A stretch of 64,000 nucleotides of DNA from Paenibacillus silvisoli (GCF_030866765.1 NZ_CP133017.1:4864501-4928500); one strand, 5' to 3'; shown: positions 8,420 to 16,993, numbered from the stretch's first letter. Numbers and translations are program-made. The notes: a model not told the origin generated them from the letters alone.

Positions 8420-10364
8420 CGCGCTCCCCCCCCTCTCGTCCTCTAATTAGCACGGGCTTTGCTTCTCTCTCCCATGGCGTCGCATACGTAGGCGGATTCA
8501 CATAGCGCTCCATCGCCAAGCGCAGCGTAATACCGGTTCCTGCGGGCAGCGTAACGAGCAGCCATTTTCCGTTCACTTCGAACGAATTCGACGCCGATTC
8601 CCCTTGTGCATCAAGCCTTTCACCTTGCGTAAATCGATGCTCGCCGAACACGCCGGCTTGAACGATCAGCTTCTTGTCCTCAAACAAGTTCGTATTGATT
8701 AGATGGACCGTCACTGAATCCGCCGTTAACCCCCCAACCAAGGCGGAAACAGCCACAGGCAATCCCGGCCTTTGCCCGTCGGCGTCGAAATAACGGACGC
8801 GCCCATGCTGCAAGCCCCCGTGCGAGATGTGCATCGGAGCTCCGAGCGTCAGCTGAACCAATCCCTCGAAATAAAGCGGGCACATTTCCTGCCAAATGTG
8901 AATGGCGGAGTACATGCCTTCGCTGTACGCCTCCGTCCACGAATACGGATCCCCTTCCGGCGATCTCATCTTGGCCAACTGATTGCCGATCAAACGGTAA
9001 TTAGCTTCCAGGATACGCTCCGGATAATCTGGATTCAGCCCTCGGATGAACTGATACCACGGCTGCGTGTTGCCGATATAGTGTTTCGTTTCCCTGCCTG
9101 TCTTCGGATCGCGGCCTGAGTAAGCGGGAACGATCACCTCATTCCAATCGTGATCCTTCGGAATCCGCTCGATTCGTGCCAGATCTTCATCGGCCATCGA
9201 CGTCGTCCACAGATAGATCGGATATTTGGGCAGCGCTGGGCGGTAATCGGTCCAACCGCTGTCAAACCGTTTGTACGGGACGACCCGCACGCCATCCTGC
9301 TCTTGACCTAGTTCCCAGTTGCGATCCAGCTGGTCCCTGGCCAGCTGCAGCCCTTGCATATCTCCACTAAGCAAAACCGTATTCATACACGCGTTCGTCA
9401 ACGGCTCGATGATGGTCATGAAACCGTGCGGCCAGCGCCAGCCGTAATACCCGCCCCACCATTTGCCGTCGTTGTATTCGCCGATCTGTCCGGAAAGTCC
9501 GACATTGTCCGGAATAATACCTCCATTTGTAAGCGCACGTCCTTCCCACGCTTTCACATAAGAAATGACCCATTCCCGCAAGCTTTCGTCGCCGTTATAA
9601 AGAAAAGCATGCGTGATGAGGCCGGTTGCGTTCAAATTCAGCGGCACGTCGCCGCGATTCATTCTTTGATTCATCATGGCAATGAGCTGCTTGTATACGC
9701 CATCATCGGACCACGGGCATTTCAAGCTTGCAAAGTCGACACCGGGAATGTCCTCATAAGGAGCCAGGTAATCATCCAAAATGCCTCTGTGCGTGCTCCA
9801 ATCCTCTTCCGTCACTTCAAACCGAGGACCGTCGCTGCCGGTAAGCGGCGAGCGGATTAACTTCAATTCCTTATCGTAGTTGGCAGCCTTCGGATCGTCC
9901 CCCGTATACATCGCGGCGAATTTGGATGCCCGCTGGCGATCCTTAAGCGTCGAAGGTCCGGCTAAACCGAGAAAATACAAATACAAATAGCCTTCGCCGT
10001 GATGCATCCAATCGTAGTAGGCGTCGAATTCCCGGTGAATTTGACCGTATTCCGTCCACTGCCACGTGATGCCCTCCCATATTTTGCGGGAAGTCTCGTA
10101 CAGCTCGCTGCTTCCGCCAAGCACATACAGCAGCGCCAGGTTCATGAACCCTTCATAAGGATCGTCCGATCCGTCCATCCCCGGCCAGTGCTCGAACCAA
10201 ATGAGCGTGCCGTCTGGATGCGTATACCGATCTACAAATTCCTTCGCGGCTTTGTTAAGTGTTTCAAACAGCAGCTGCTCTTGCAGCGCCCATTGCGGCG
10301 GAGCCACTCGTTCCGAAGCATGGACGTGAGCAATCGATTCGAGAATTCGAGCATGGTTAGTCAT
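8412..10364 (-). CDS. Unrecognised 650-aa protein of the uronate operon
   Basis: No family was recognised. The first 500 residues are helical and rich in Trp/Tyr/His ('WFEHWPGMDGSDDPYEGF', 'WGGYYGWRWPHGF'), which fits a toroid that binds sugars; the last 130 residues look like a beta-sandwich. There is no signal peptide. The start at 10364 is chosen because AAAGGGGGAG precedes it; the reading frame is open further upstream into the neighbouring gene. It lies 17 bases after the amidohydrolase gene and overlaps the 490-residue gene. It is probably a cytoplasmic polysaccharide-degrading enzyme, such as a lyase, acting with the heparinase-like protein. The activity is inferred only. Confidence 0.75.
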   Translation of the reverse strand: MTNHARILESIAHVHASERVAPPQWALQEQLLFETLNKAAKEFVDRYTHPDGTLIWFEHWPGMDGSDDPYEGFMNLALLYVLGGSSELYETSRKIWEGITWQWTEYGQIHREFDAYYDWMHHGEGYLYLYFLGLAGPSTLKDRQRASKFAAMYTGDDPKAANYDKELKLIRSPLTGSDGPRFEVTEEDWSTHRGILDDYLAPYEDIPGVDFASLKCPWSDDGVYKQLIAMMNQRMNRGDVPLNLNATGLITHAFLYNGDESLREWVISYVKAWEGRALTNGGIIPDNVGLSGQIGEYNDGKWWGGYYGWRWPHGFMTIIEPLTNACMNTVLLSGDMQGLQLARDQLDRNWELGQEQDGVRVVPYKRFDSGWTDYRPALPKYPIYLWTTSMADEDLARIERIPKDHDWNEVIVPAYSGRDPKTGRETKHYIGNTQPWYQFIRGLNPDYPERILEANYRLIGNQLAKMRSPEGDPYSWTEAYSEGMYSAIHIWQEMCPLYFEGLVQLTLGAPMHISHGGLQHGRVRYFDADGQRPGLPVAVSALVGGLTADSVTVHLINTNLFEDKKLIVQAGVFGEHRFTQGERLDAQGESASNSFEVNGKWLLVTLPAGTGITLRLAMERYVNPPTYATPWEREAKPVLIRGREGGERVE

Positions 10365-10381
10365 CGTAGCGCTCCCCCTTT

Positions 10382-11239
10382 CTATTCTTCTATACCAAGA
10401 TAAAATCGCTCCGCATTCGTGCGGCGAATGGCAGCATGTTGAGAGGGCATCCACTCGGGCGGCAGCAGCTGTTCGAACAGTTGCAGGACATCGGCCAAGG
10501 AGCCGGCTTGCAGTGAAACCGGCCAGTCGCTTCCGAAGATGATCCGATCAGGGCCGAACCGTTCGGCTGTATGGCGAATAAACGCCAGCAGCAGCTGCGG
10601 ATTCACCCCACCTGCTGGTGTGATCATGCCGGACCACTTGCAATATACATTCGGGCATCGAGCAAGCTCATCGATATGCGAGGACCACGGTTGCAGATGT
10701 CCGGTGCTGATCGGCGGGGCTCCCATATGATTCAGTACAGCCTTAAGGTTCGGAACGAGCCTTAAGCAACGCACGACCGCCTGCATCTGATCCGGACCGA
10801 ACAGCAAATCCACCGCGAACTGATCTTGTTCCAATCGCTGTAGGTTCGAGAGCAGCCGGTCCGGGATTAACTCTGCGCATCGATTGAATACAGTGTGGTC
10901 CAGCCGGATGCCCACAAAGCGCGGATATGTTCGGAAGAGGAGGTAATCCTCTTCAAACGAATCTGCGAACGGGTCGAGCCAGCCAACGACGCCGGCAATT
11001 CTGCAGTCGTTCTCTGCAAGCTCGAGCAAGTATTCTGTCTCCGCCGTTGTGTGTGCGGCTTGAACGGCGATGAGCCGGTTCAGAGCTGCCGCAGCTTCAT
11101 TTTCGAAATAATCGGAGGACAAATAATTTCGATACAAAACAGGATTTTCTGGCTTAAGCCAGTGGTAATCTCCTCGCTCCAGGTCCCAGAAGTGCACATG
11201 GCTGTCCAGGTAAGACACAGATTTGTTCGGTCCTGTCAT
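10382..11239 (-). CDS. Amidohydrolase 2 family protein, sugar-lactonase-like
   Basis: A 285-residue TIM-barrel metal hydrolase of the COG3618 type, with 'DSHVHFWD' near the N-terminus, 'LNHMG' in the middle and 'FGSDWPV' near the C-terminus as metal and catalytic motifs. Relatives include L-fuconolactonase and L-rhamnono-lactonase, which open aldonolactones. The aldo/keto reductase in the same operon could make such a lactone, so an oxidative route for a neutral sugar released with the uronate is plausible but inferred. A 12-base gap follows the GH88 gene, and GGAG lies before the ATG. Confidence 0.85.
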   Translation of the reverse strand: MTGPNKSVSYLDSHVHFWDLERGDYHWLKPENPVLYRNYLSSDYFENEAAAALNRLIAVQAAHTTAETEYLLELAENDCRIAGVVGWLDPFADSFEEDYLLFRTYPRFVGIRLDHTVFNRCAELIPDRLLSNLQRLEQDQFAVDLLFGPDQMQAVVRCLRLVPNLKAVLNHMGAPPISTGHLQPWSSHIDELARCPNVYCKWSGMITPAGGVNPQLLLAFIRHTAERFGPDRIIFGSDWPVSLQAGSLADVLQLFEQLLPPEWMPSQHAAIRRTNAERFYLGIEE

Positions 11240-11251
11240 CGATTTCGCTCC

Positions 11252-12373
11252 TTACCAGAACGTGTCGCGCATACCGCGCAGCTTGCCTATCGCTTCTGCA
11301 AAGAAATAATCGCCGTATATCATTGGAACGTTGACGTGCGTCATTTTAGGACGATTCGCTGTTCCCATCGTCAGAATCGCTTCTTCGGCCGTGTTATCCC
11401 ACGCCGTATACCGATCATTCAGCCTGCGAAGGAGATTCTCGGCCGATTGACGATAATAATCGGATTCGCTTTCAGGCAATAGCAGGCTTAATTCCAGCAG
11501 CCCGCTGGCCGCGCACGCCGCAGCGCTCGAATCCATCGCCATTCCTTCTTCCCAAGGAGCTAAGAAATCCCACGGAGGCAGCCCATCTTCAGGCACATGA
11601 GCAAGGAAGAATTGAGCCGAGCGCTGTGCCGCATCGATATAGCGATAATCTCTTGAATACCTGGCGCTCAGCGCCATGCCATACAATGCCCAAGCTGTCC
11701 CCCTAGCCCAAGCCGAATCCGGGGAATAACCTTGTCCGCCAAGCGCTTCGACCCGCTCCCCGGTTTCCGGATCGAAGCATACAATATGGTGCGCCGACCC
11801 GTCCGGGCGAATGAACTCGCGCAGTGCCGTGTCTGCATGCGCGACGGCGATATGGCGAAACCGCGGATCGCCCGACTGCTCACTTGCCCAGTGCAGCAGC
11901 GGCAAATTCATCATACAGTCGATAATGGCCCAGCCTACCCGCTCCGGCTGGTTCCAGGCGCGAATAAACTGCCCTTTCAAATTGAATCGTCCTGCCAGAT
12001 GACTGGCGGCCGTCATGGCACGGCGCTTCGACACTTCATCGCCCATTAGCTTATAGCGCGCGACGGAAGACAAGTTCCACATAAAGCCGACATCATGATG
12101 TAAGGGATAAAAATCAGTCAGAACGGGATCCATCATCGCTTCAATCGTTGATGCGGTTTCCATGAGCGAGTCATCGCGCGTCTCTCGGTATACGAGCCAA
12201 AGCAGACCTGGCCAAAATCCGTTCGTCCACCAGTCCGCTTCTTCCCGATTGTACTTCCCGTCGTAAGAAACATAGGGAAAGGAGGCACCGATCAACATGT
12301 TCATACGCTCGACTTTACTGATAATACGCCTCCATATGTCATCCGCCCACAAGTTTGCATTTGCCTTAGCCAT
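11252..12373 (-). CDS. GH88 unsaturated glucuronyl hydrolase
   Basis: A 373-residue protein with the family features 'WWTNGFWPGLLWL' (residues 48-60), 'HHDVGFMWN' with Asp94, 'AIIDCMMNLPLLHW' with Asp152, 'GQGYSPDSAWARGTAW' and a C-terminal 'YGDYFFAEAI'. The two Asp residues sit about where the catalytic pair of known GH88 enzymes is found. These enzymes hydrate the double bond of a terminal unsaturated uronate made by a lyase, releasing 4-deoxy-5-ketouronate, the substrate of KduI. The start overlaps the end of the aldo/keto reductase gene by 8 bases, so the genes are coupled. No signal peptide is present, so the enzyme is cytoplasmic. Confidence 0.9.
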   Translation of the reverse strand: MAKANANLWADDIWRRIISKVERMNMLIGASFPYVSYDGKYNREEADWWTNGFWPGLLWLVYRETRDDSLMETASTIEAMMDPVLTDFYPLHHDVGFMWNLSSVARYKLMGDEVSKRRAMTAASHLAGRFNLKGQFIRAWNQPERVGWAIIDCMMNLPLLHWASEQSGDPRFRHIAVAHADTALREFIRPDGSAHHIVCFDPETGERVEALGGQGYSPDSAWARGTAWALYGMALSARYSRDYRYIDAAQRSAQFFLAHVPEDGLPPWDFLAPWEEGMAMDSSAAACAASGLLELSLLLPESESDYYRQSAENLLRRLNDRYTAWDNTAEEAILTMGTANRPKMTHVNVPMIYGDYFFAEAIGKLRGMRDTFW

Positions 12374-13295
12374 GATCTTTCATCTCCTTCTTCCAGCTAA
12401 GCGGCCTGCCTTGGAACAGGGAGAGCAGCTGGCACATCTCCTCATCGGACAGGCCATGCCCGTCGCAATAAGATGCATTCAGACTTAAAGAACGAAGCGA
12501 CGTCGTACCGGTTAACGTAACAGCAATATCGGGAGAAGACAGGCTGAATCGCATAGCAGGCTCGATCAGCCCTTTCTGCTCGGTCTTCCGAAGGAAGGAA
12601 ACGGCTTGTATGCGGCGCTCTGCCTCCTCCATTAACGCTTGATTCCCCAGCAAGAACGGCGCCGGAGCGTCTGAGAGCAGTCCCATGCCAAGCACGCTGC
12701 CATTGATGACCGCCACATGATGAGACCGGGCGGCCGGCAGTAGTTCGTCCATAGCCGAATAATCGATTAGCATATACCGGGTGAACGTTTGCACGGAATC
12801 GATAAGCCCGGAGCGAATGAACGGAAGCAGCAGTGCGGGATTCGCTGCATTGACACCGATCGCCCTCACTTTCCCTTGCTCCTTGAGCTTCAAGAAAGCT
12901 GGAACCGTCTCGTTCATTCCGATTTCCGCATTTGACTCATCCAGCTCGTGCATTTGAATCAAATCCAAATAATCGGTGCCGAGCCGCTTGAGACTGCTCT
13001 CTACAGATCGGATCGTATTCTCATACGAATACGTCTCTCCGCGCATCACTGCTTTGCTGGCGAGAACGACGTTCTCCCTCTTGCCGCGAAGTGCAATACC
13101 GATGCGGCGTTCGCTCTCACCTTTGCCGTAAAGCGGCGCTGTATCGATGAAATTAATGCCGAGCTCCAGTGCCATTTCAATAATCTGTGTTACTTGCTCG
13201 TCGGTAACGGGACCGAAGTCGCCTCCTAGCGGCGCACCCCCGAGACCGAGCTTTGACACCCGGATTCCTGTTCGTCCGAATGGGGTGTATTCCAT
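12366..13295 (-). CDS. Aldo/keto reductase, aldose-1-dehydrogenase-like
   Basis: A 309-residue barrel oxidoreductase with the family tetrad visible: Asp and Tyr in 'FIDTAPLYGKGESE', Lys in 'VLASKAV' and His in 'LDLIQMHELDE'. The sequence resembles D-threo-aldose / L-galactose 1-dehydrogenase-type members, which oxidise a sugar to its lactone. The start at 13295 follows AGGAAGTGA; an upstream extension overlaps kduD and is not used. The operon also encodes a lactonase-like amidohydrolase, so the pair may oxidise a neutral sugar. Alternatively it may reduce a carbonyl intermediate. NAD(P) specificity is not evident. Confidence 0.85.
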   Translation of the reverse strand: MEYTPFGRTGIRVSKLGLGGAPLGGDFGPVTDEQVTQIIEMALELGINFIDTAPLYGKGESERRIGIALRGKRENVVLASKAVMRGETYSYENTIRSVESSLKRLGTDYLDLIQMHELDESNAEIGMNETVPAFLKLKEQGKVRAIGVNAANPALLLPFIRSGLIDSVQTFTRYMLIDYSAMDELLPAARSHHVAVINGSVLGMGLLSDAPAPFLLGNQALMEEAERRIQAVSFLRKTEQKGLIEPAMRFSLSSPDIAVTLTGTTSLRSLSLNASYCDGHGLSDEEMCQLLSLFQGRPLSWKKEMKDHG

Positions 13296-13320
13296 GATCG
13301 TCACTTCCTCTATGTTGTGG

Positions 13321-14070
13321 CTAGCGTGCCATCCAACCGCCATCGACGCATAATACATGACCGTTCATATAATCGGATGCGGATGAAGCCAGGAAAACGG
13401 CCGGACCTTTCAGATCGCTCGGTTCGCCCCAGCGTCCCGCCGGAATTCGTTCCAAGATCGCTTGATTTCGCTTCTCGTCCGCTGCGAGGGGGTCCGTGTT
13501 TCTTGTCCGGATATAGCCCGGCGCAATCGCATTCACCTGTATCCCTTTGCCTGCCCATTCGTTTGCCAGTGCCTTCGTAATACCTGCCACTGCGTGCTTG
13601 CTTGCCGTGTAACCAGGTACATTGACGCCGCCTTGATAGCTGAGCATGGACGCGATGTTAATGATCTTGCCACTCCCTCGCCGAATCATTTCCTTGCCTG
13701 CCAGTTGACTGAGAAAAAATACAGCATTCATGTTTAATGAAATAACGTCATGCCAGTCCTTCCGGGAATGCTCGGCAGCCGGTGCGCGGCGAATCGTTCC
13801 TGCGTTATTGACCAGAATGTCGATCATTCCGAAACAACGAAGCGCTTCTTGAAAAATGTCCTCCAAATGCTCCTCCACGCTTAAATCAGCCGAAATTTGC
13901 GCAATCGTTCCACCGATGCCGCGGACAATCTCCACTGTTTCATTGCTGTTCGAAGCGGAAATCGCGACGATCGAGGCCCCCGCTTCCGCAAGTCCAATGG
14001 CGATTGCCTGCCCGATGCCGCCTGAAGTGCCTGTCACACATGCCACTTTCCTCGTTAAATCAAAGCTCAT
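13321..14070 (-). CDS. kduD: 2-keto-3-deoxy-D-gluconate dehydrogenase KduD
   Basis: A 249-residue short-chain dehydrogenase with the Rossmann glycine motif 'GTSGGIGQAIA', 'NNAGTIRR', the catalytic Ser region 'INIASMLSYQGG' and 'YTASKHA' with Tyr-x3-Lys. These and the C-terminal 'DGGWMAR' match KduD, which reduces 2,5-diketo-3-deoxygluconate to 2-keto-3-deoxygluconate. It follows kduI by 13 bases in the same operon. The next steps (KDG kinase and KDPG aldolase) are not in the window. Confidence 0.92.
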   Translation of the reverse strand: MSFDLTRKVACVTGTSGGIGQAIAIGLAEAGASIVAISASNSNETVEIVRGIGGTIAQISADLSVEEHLEDIFQEALRCFGMIDILVNNAGTIRRAPAAEHSRKDWHDVISLNMNAVFFLSQLAGKEMIRRGSGKIINIASMLSYQGGVNVPGYTASKHAVAGITKALANEWAGKGIQVNAIAPGYIRTRNTDPLAADEKRNQAILERIPAGRWGEPSDLKGPAVFLASSASDYMNGHVLCVDGGWMAR

Positions 14071-14083
14071 CTCTTCCGCTCCC

Positions 14084-14917
14084 TTATTTGAGGTCTCTCA
14101 TCGCAACGGGATCCATGTCCTCGAAGGTTTGATTTTCACCGGCCATTCCCCAAATAAACGAATAGCTGCTCGTGCCGACACCGCTATGAATCGACCAGCT
14201 CGGCGAAATGACAGCCTGTTCGTTCCGGACGACGACATGACGCGTTTCGGTCGGTTCGCCCATCAGATGAAAGACGACGCCGTCGTCAGGCATATCAAAA
14301 TAGAAATAAACTTCGGATCTGCGGTTATGCGTATGGCACGGCATCGTATTCCACATGCTCCCCGGCTGCAGCAGCGTCATCCCCATCACAAGCTGACAGC
14401 TTTGAATTCCCCCTTGATGAATATAGCGGTAAATCGTCCGCTCATTCGAGTTGAGCTGACTGCCGAGCCGGATCGGTGAAGCTTCGCTGATTGCAATCTT
14501 CATCGTCGGGTACGTCTGATGTGCCGGAGTGGAGTTCAAATAAAATTTTGCCGGTTGCTGGGCATCATCGCTTTCAAAGCTGACATCCACAGCACCTCTG
14601 CCGACGTAAAGACAATCTCTGCAGTTCATCGTGTACACTTTCCCGTCTACCGTAACCGTGCCCTGCCCGCCAACATTGATAATGCCGATCTCCCGCCGCT
14701 CCAAGAATGTGTTTGCACCAATAACTGTCGAATCCACCTCCAGCTTTATCAGCTCGGATACAGGAACGGCACCACCGATAATAATACGGTCGACGTGGGA
14801 GTAGCTTACTAGCAGTTCTCCCGGTACAAACAGCTCCTCGATCAGAAACTGTTCGCGCAGGTCAGTCGTATCGAAGCGTTTAACTTCGTTTGGATGATTG
14901 GCATATCGGATTTCCAT
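14084..14917 (-). CDS. kduI: 4-deoxy-L-threo-5-hexosulose-uronate ketol-isomerase KduI
   Basis: A 277-residue cupin isomerase, the usual KduI length. The metal-site pattern 'CHTHNRRSEVYFYF' and a later His in 'SIHSGVGTSSYSFIWGMAGEN' are present. It converts the 5-keto-4-deoxyuronate released by the GH88 enzyme into the KduD substrate. The start at 14917 has AGGAGA upstream; a longer frame to 14965 has no such site. It is the first gene of the operon and lies just downstream of the shared TACAG-repeat promoter. Confidence 0.95.
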   Translation of the reverse strand: MEIRYANHPNEVKRFDTTDLREQFLIEELFVPGELLVSYSHVDRIIIGGAVPVSELIKLEVDSTVIGANTFLERREIGIINVGGQGTVTVDGKVYTMNCRDCLYVGRGAVDVSFESDDAQQPAKFYLNSTPAHQTYPTMKIAISEASPIRLGSQLNSNERTIYRYIHQGGIQSCQLVMGMTLLQPGSMWNTMPCHTHNRRSEVYFYFDMPDDGVVFHLMGEPTETRHVVVRNEQAVISPSWSIHSGVGTSSYSFIWGMAGENQTFEDMDPVAMRDLK

Positions 14918-14990
14918 AATTCTCAGTTCTCCTAATTTGTTCGTTTGGATGCAATACCTCATCAATTTATCATCCGCCCTGTATCAACGA

Positions 14991-15049
14991 CGATTGTAAG
15001 ATATGCATTGGGCTGTAAATCGGCACTGTACAATTTCGAAAAAGCTGTA
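14991..15049 (-). promoter_or_regulatory. kduI operon promoter with three TACAG direct repeats
   Basis: On the - strand TACAG lies at 15049-15045, 15030-15026 and 15017-15013, followed by CATATC and TACAATCG. The spacing is identical to the importer promoter at 1211-1269. It lies about 75 bp before the kduI start. The shared element implies joint control of uptake and breakdown. Confidence 0.75.
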
Positions 15050-15131
15050 CTTTCCCTGCAAACAAAAAGAAGCATGCGGATCTTCTGGGGACTGACCCCA
15101 TAAATTGCATCCCAACAGGATCATCGAAACC

Positions 15132-15251
15132 TTATTTCGTTAAACCAAATGTTGCATCTACATGAGGCGGCAATGCGCTGAGCGAGATGAGTGCAACGAG
15201 CATGCTAAGCACAAAAGTGATTGCAGTTTTTGTAAGCCTTTTCAAGAACAT
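15132..15251 (-). pseudogene. 39-codon frame with secretion signal, probable 5' stub of a secreted protein gene
   Basis: The frame starts with ATG after a GGAG site, and encodes a basic N-terminus (MFLKRLTK), a hydrophobic core of about 16 residues and a possible cleavage region ending in VDA, then stops after only a few more residues. This is the look of a signal peptide whose mature protein is gone. It is adjacent to the IS3 element and the polysaccharide operon. It could be the remnant of an exported lyase or binding protein, or a genuine short secreted peptide. Confidence 0.45.
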
Positions 15252-15329
15252 ATTGAACAACTCCATTTTTGAGTTAGATGCAATACTCCCGCTTACTCGA
15301 TGGAGAGCATCCTTTCGAAATAGAAAAGT

Positions 15330-15410
15330 TTAGCCAGATTTAACTAAAGTGTTGTTATGATGCACCGAACGAATCACCGCAGTATAGCTTCCCAACTTTT
15401 TGATCTTCAT
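15330..15410 (-). pseudogene. 26-codon 5' gene stub next to the IS element
   Basis: An ATG follows GGAGAGGTG and opens a basic 26-residue frame (MKIKKLGSYTAVIRS...) ending in TAA. The ribosome binding site touches the left end of the IS3 element. It looks like the N-terminus of a lost membrane or regulator protein; the family cannot be told. Confidence 0.35.
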
Positions 15411-15480
15411 TAAAACCAATCACCTCTCCAAAACTAAAAGAGGTCACCCAGTTACGGCTGGTGGTATTATCCCCTCATGG

Positions 15481-15511
15481 TTGACAACGAAAAAAGGCCA
15501 TCTGTTAAGAT
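15481..15511 (+). promoter_or_regulatory. Transposase promoter
   Basis: TTGACA at 15481 and an extended -10 (TGTTAAGAT) at 15503-15511, with a 19-bp spacing, lie just inside the left IS end and upstream of orfA. Confidence 0.5.
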
Positions 15512-15542
15512 GAGTTTGACGTTGTTGACCGGAGGGGATTTT

Positions 15543-15851
15543 TTGTCTACAGAGAAACGAAAAAACAAGGTGTATTCAGAAGAGCTAAAAGCAGAAGCGG
15601 TAAGGTTGTATTTGGAGGAAGGTTTGAGCGCTAATCAAATTGCAGATCGATTTGAAATCCGAAGCAAGACTCAGGTGCAGCAGTGGATTAAAAAACATCT
15701 TGAAGGACCGAAGGAAGATATGCGAGGCAAAACGGCTTGGAGAAAAGGAAGACCAAAAACCCAATTCTCCAGCATTGAAGAGGAACTTGCATACATCAAA
15801 GCGGAGAACGAATACCTAAAAAAGCGGTATCCAAATCTACACAAGGAGTGA
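15543..15851 (+). CDS. IS3-family transposase OrfA
   Basis: A 102-residue DNA-binding protein with an N-terminal helix-turn-helix ('EGLSANQIADRFEI', 'TQVQQWIKKH') and a C-terminal leucine-zipper-like coil ('EEELAYIKAENEYLKKR'). The TTG start is chosen because GGAGGGG lies 5-7 bases upstream; the frame extends further left to 15477. It overlaps orfB by 4 bases. OrfA binds the IS ends and is the N-terminal half of the OrfAB transposase made by frameshifting. Confidence 0.85.
   Translation: MSTEKRKNKVYSEELKAEAVRLYLEEGLSANQIADRFEIRSKTQVQQWIKKHLEGPKEDMRGKTAWRKGRPKTQFSSIEEELAYIKAENEYLKKRYPNLHKE
15818..15824 (+). other. Programmed -1 frameshift heptamer A-AAA-AAG
   Basis: The heptamer lies in the orfA frame as A AAA AAG. 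A -1 slip there enters the orfB frame, which is open from this point through to 16714, so an OrfAB fusion can be made, as in many IS3 elements. Confidence 0.75.
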
Positions 15852-16714
15852 CGACAAAAGCAGCAAGATTCTCCATCATCCATGAAATGAGACAGAGCAC
15901 TCCGTTACTACTGCTCTTTGAATTAGCCGAAGTTTCTAGGGCCGGTTACTATAAATGGTTGAAATCAGTCCATGTGAAACCACAGAAGCAAGAAGATGAA
16001 CTCTTGCTTAAGGAACACATTATGGCAATCCACCGCCAGCGCCCTTATTTAGGATACTTTCGTGTAGCGACTAGACTCCGAAAAGAAGGTTTCGTTGTCA
16101 ATCATAAGCGCGTGTACCGACTGATGAAAGAGCTTGGTATTCGTTCGGTTATTCGCAAAAAACGAAGATTCTTTGGTAAACAGGCTTCCATTGTTCATCC
16201 TAACCGTTTGGATCGCCAGTTCAACGCTGAGACGCCTCTAACGAAGCTTGTAACGGACATCACGTATCTTCGAGTTATGGATACGTTTTACTACCTTTCG
16301 GCCGTCCTGGATCTATTTAACAACGAGATCGTGGCCTGGCAGCTTTCCGCACGTAATGATCTGGACTTGGTAAACAGTACGTTGAAGCAGCTGCATGAAT
16401 CGTATGAAATATCTGGATGCATGCTCCATTCGGATCAAGGATTTCAATATACATCAAAGTCTTATAACAAAAAGTTGGAGCAATACGGCATCATTGGCAG
16501 TCACTCTCGAAGAGGAAATTGTCACGATAACGCTTGTATCGAATCCTTCTTTTCCCATTTAAAGACCGAAAGCATTTACCTTGAAAAGCCCTCGAATTTC
16601 AAGGATCTTCAGCATGCCGTGACAGCCTATATCGCTGATTATAATCATCATAGATACCAGAAAAAACTAAACGACCGCTCCCCGGTTGAGTACCGGGAAG
16701 CAGTCGCTGCATAA
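15848..16714 (+). CDS. IS3-family transposase OrfB (DDE integrase domain)
   Basis: A 288-residue catalytic half with an N-terminal HTH_21-like region and an rve integrase core. The DDE residues are in 'LVTDITYLRV', 'LHSDQGFQYTS' and 'CHDNACIESFFSHLKTE'. The GTG start overlaps orfA, but most active product probably comes from the OrfAB frameshift. The frame is intact, so the element may still be active. Confidence 0.9.
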   Translation: MTTKAARFSIIHEMRQSTPLLLLFELAEVSRAGYYKWLKSVHVKPQKQEDELLLKEHIMAIHRQRPYLGYFRVATRLRKEGFVVNHKRVYRLMKELGIRSVIRKKRRFFGKQASIVHPNRLDRQFNAETPLTKLVTDITYLRVMDTFYYLSAVLDLFNNEIVAWQLSARNDLDLVNSTLKQLHESYEISGCMLHSDQGFQYTSKSYNKKLEQYGIIGSHSRRGNCHDNACIESFFSHLKTESIYLEKPSNFKDLQHAVTAYIADYNHHRYQKKLNDRSPVEYREAVAA

Positions 16715-16855
16715 GAGCCTTTTATTGTTGTCTACTTGACGGGGTTATGACCATGGTTGACCTCTTTTTAGTTTTGTTCTTTTGATCGTGAGAAGCTACT
16801 TTACACTGAAAGCCCCATACTTGAGCTTCAACCCAACCGTTATGCATTCGTCGTG

Positions 16856-16993
16856 TTACCATTTGCCCAGAATCGTACATACCGGTGACTTACAGAACTT
16901 TCCTGTGCTTGATTCCGCATATTCTGCATCGATACCCAATCCTTTGCCTAAAGGAGTTGTTTGTATCGTCCCTACCAATAAAGAAAAGACCAT
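16856..16993 (-). other. Short 45-codon frame between IS3 and tnsC, function unknown
   Basis: The stretch 16775-17022 has no recognisable gene. One ATG-initiated frame on the - strand, after tnsC, encodes a 45-residue hydrophobic-start peptide with two Cys and no convincing ribosome binding site. It may be a remnant of transposon cargo. The place where a TniQ/TnsD gene would be expected holds only this. Confidence 0.2.

Larger units (their letters stand above)
15430..16774 (+). mobile_element. IS3-family insertion sequence (IS150-like)
   Basis: A two-frame transposase lies between imperfect terminal inverted repeats. The left end reads AAAACTAAAAGAGGTCACCCA and the right end, inverted, reads nearly the same with one extra A. 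The ends are approximate, and no target duplication could be identified with confidence. It inserted between the kduI promoter region and the Tn7-like core. Confidence 0.85.

Noticed and set aside
15086-15100. Inverted repeat TGGGG-ACTGA-CCCCA near the kduI promoter
   Set aside because: It recalls the tip of some IS3-family elements, but no partner end or transposase remnant is attached, so it is not called as an IS remnant.
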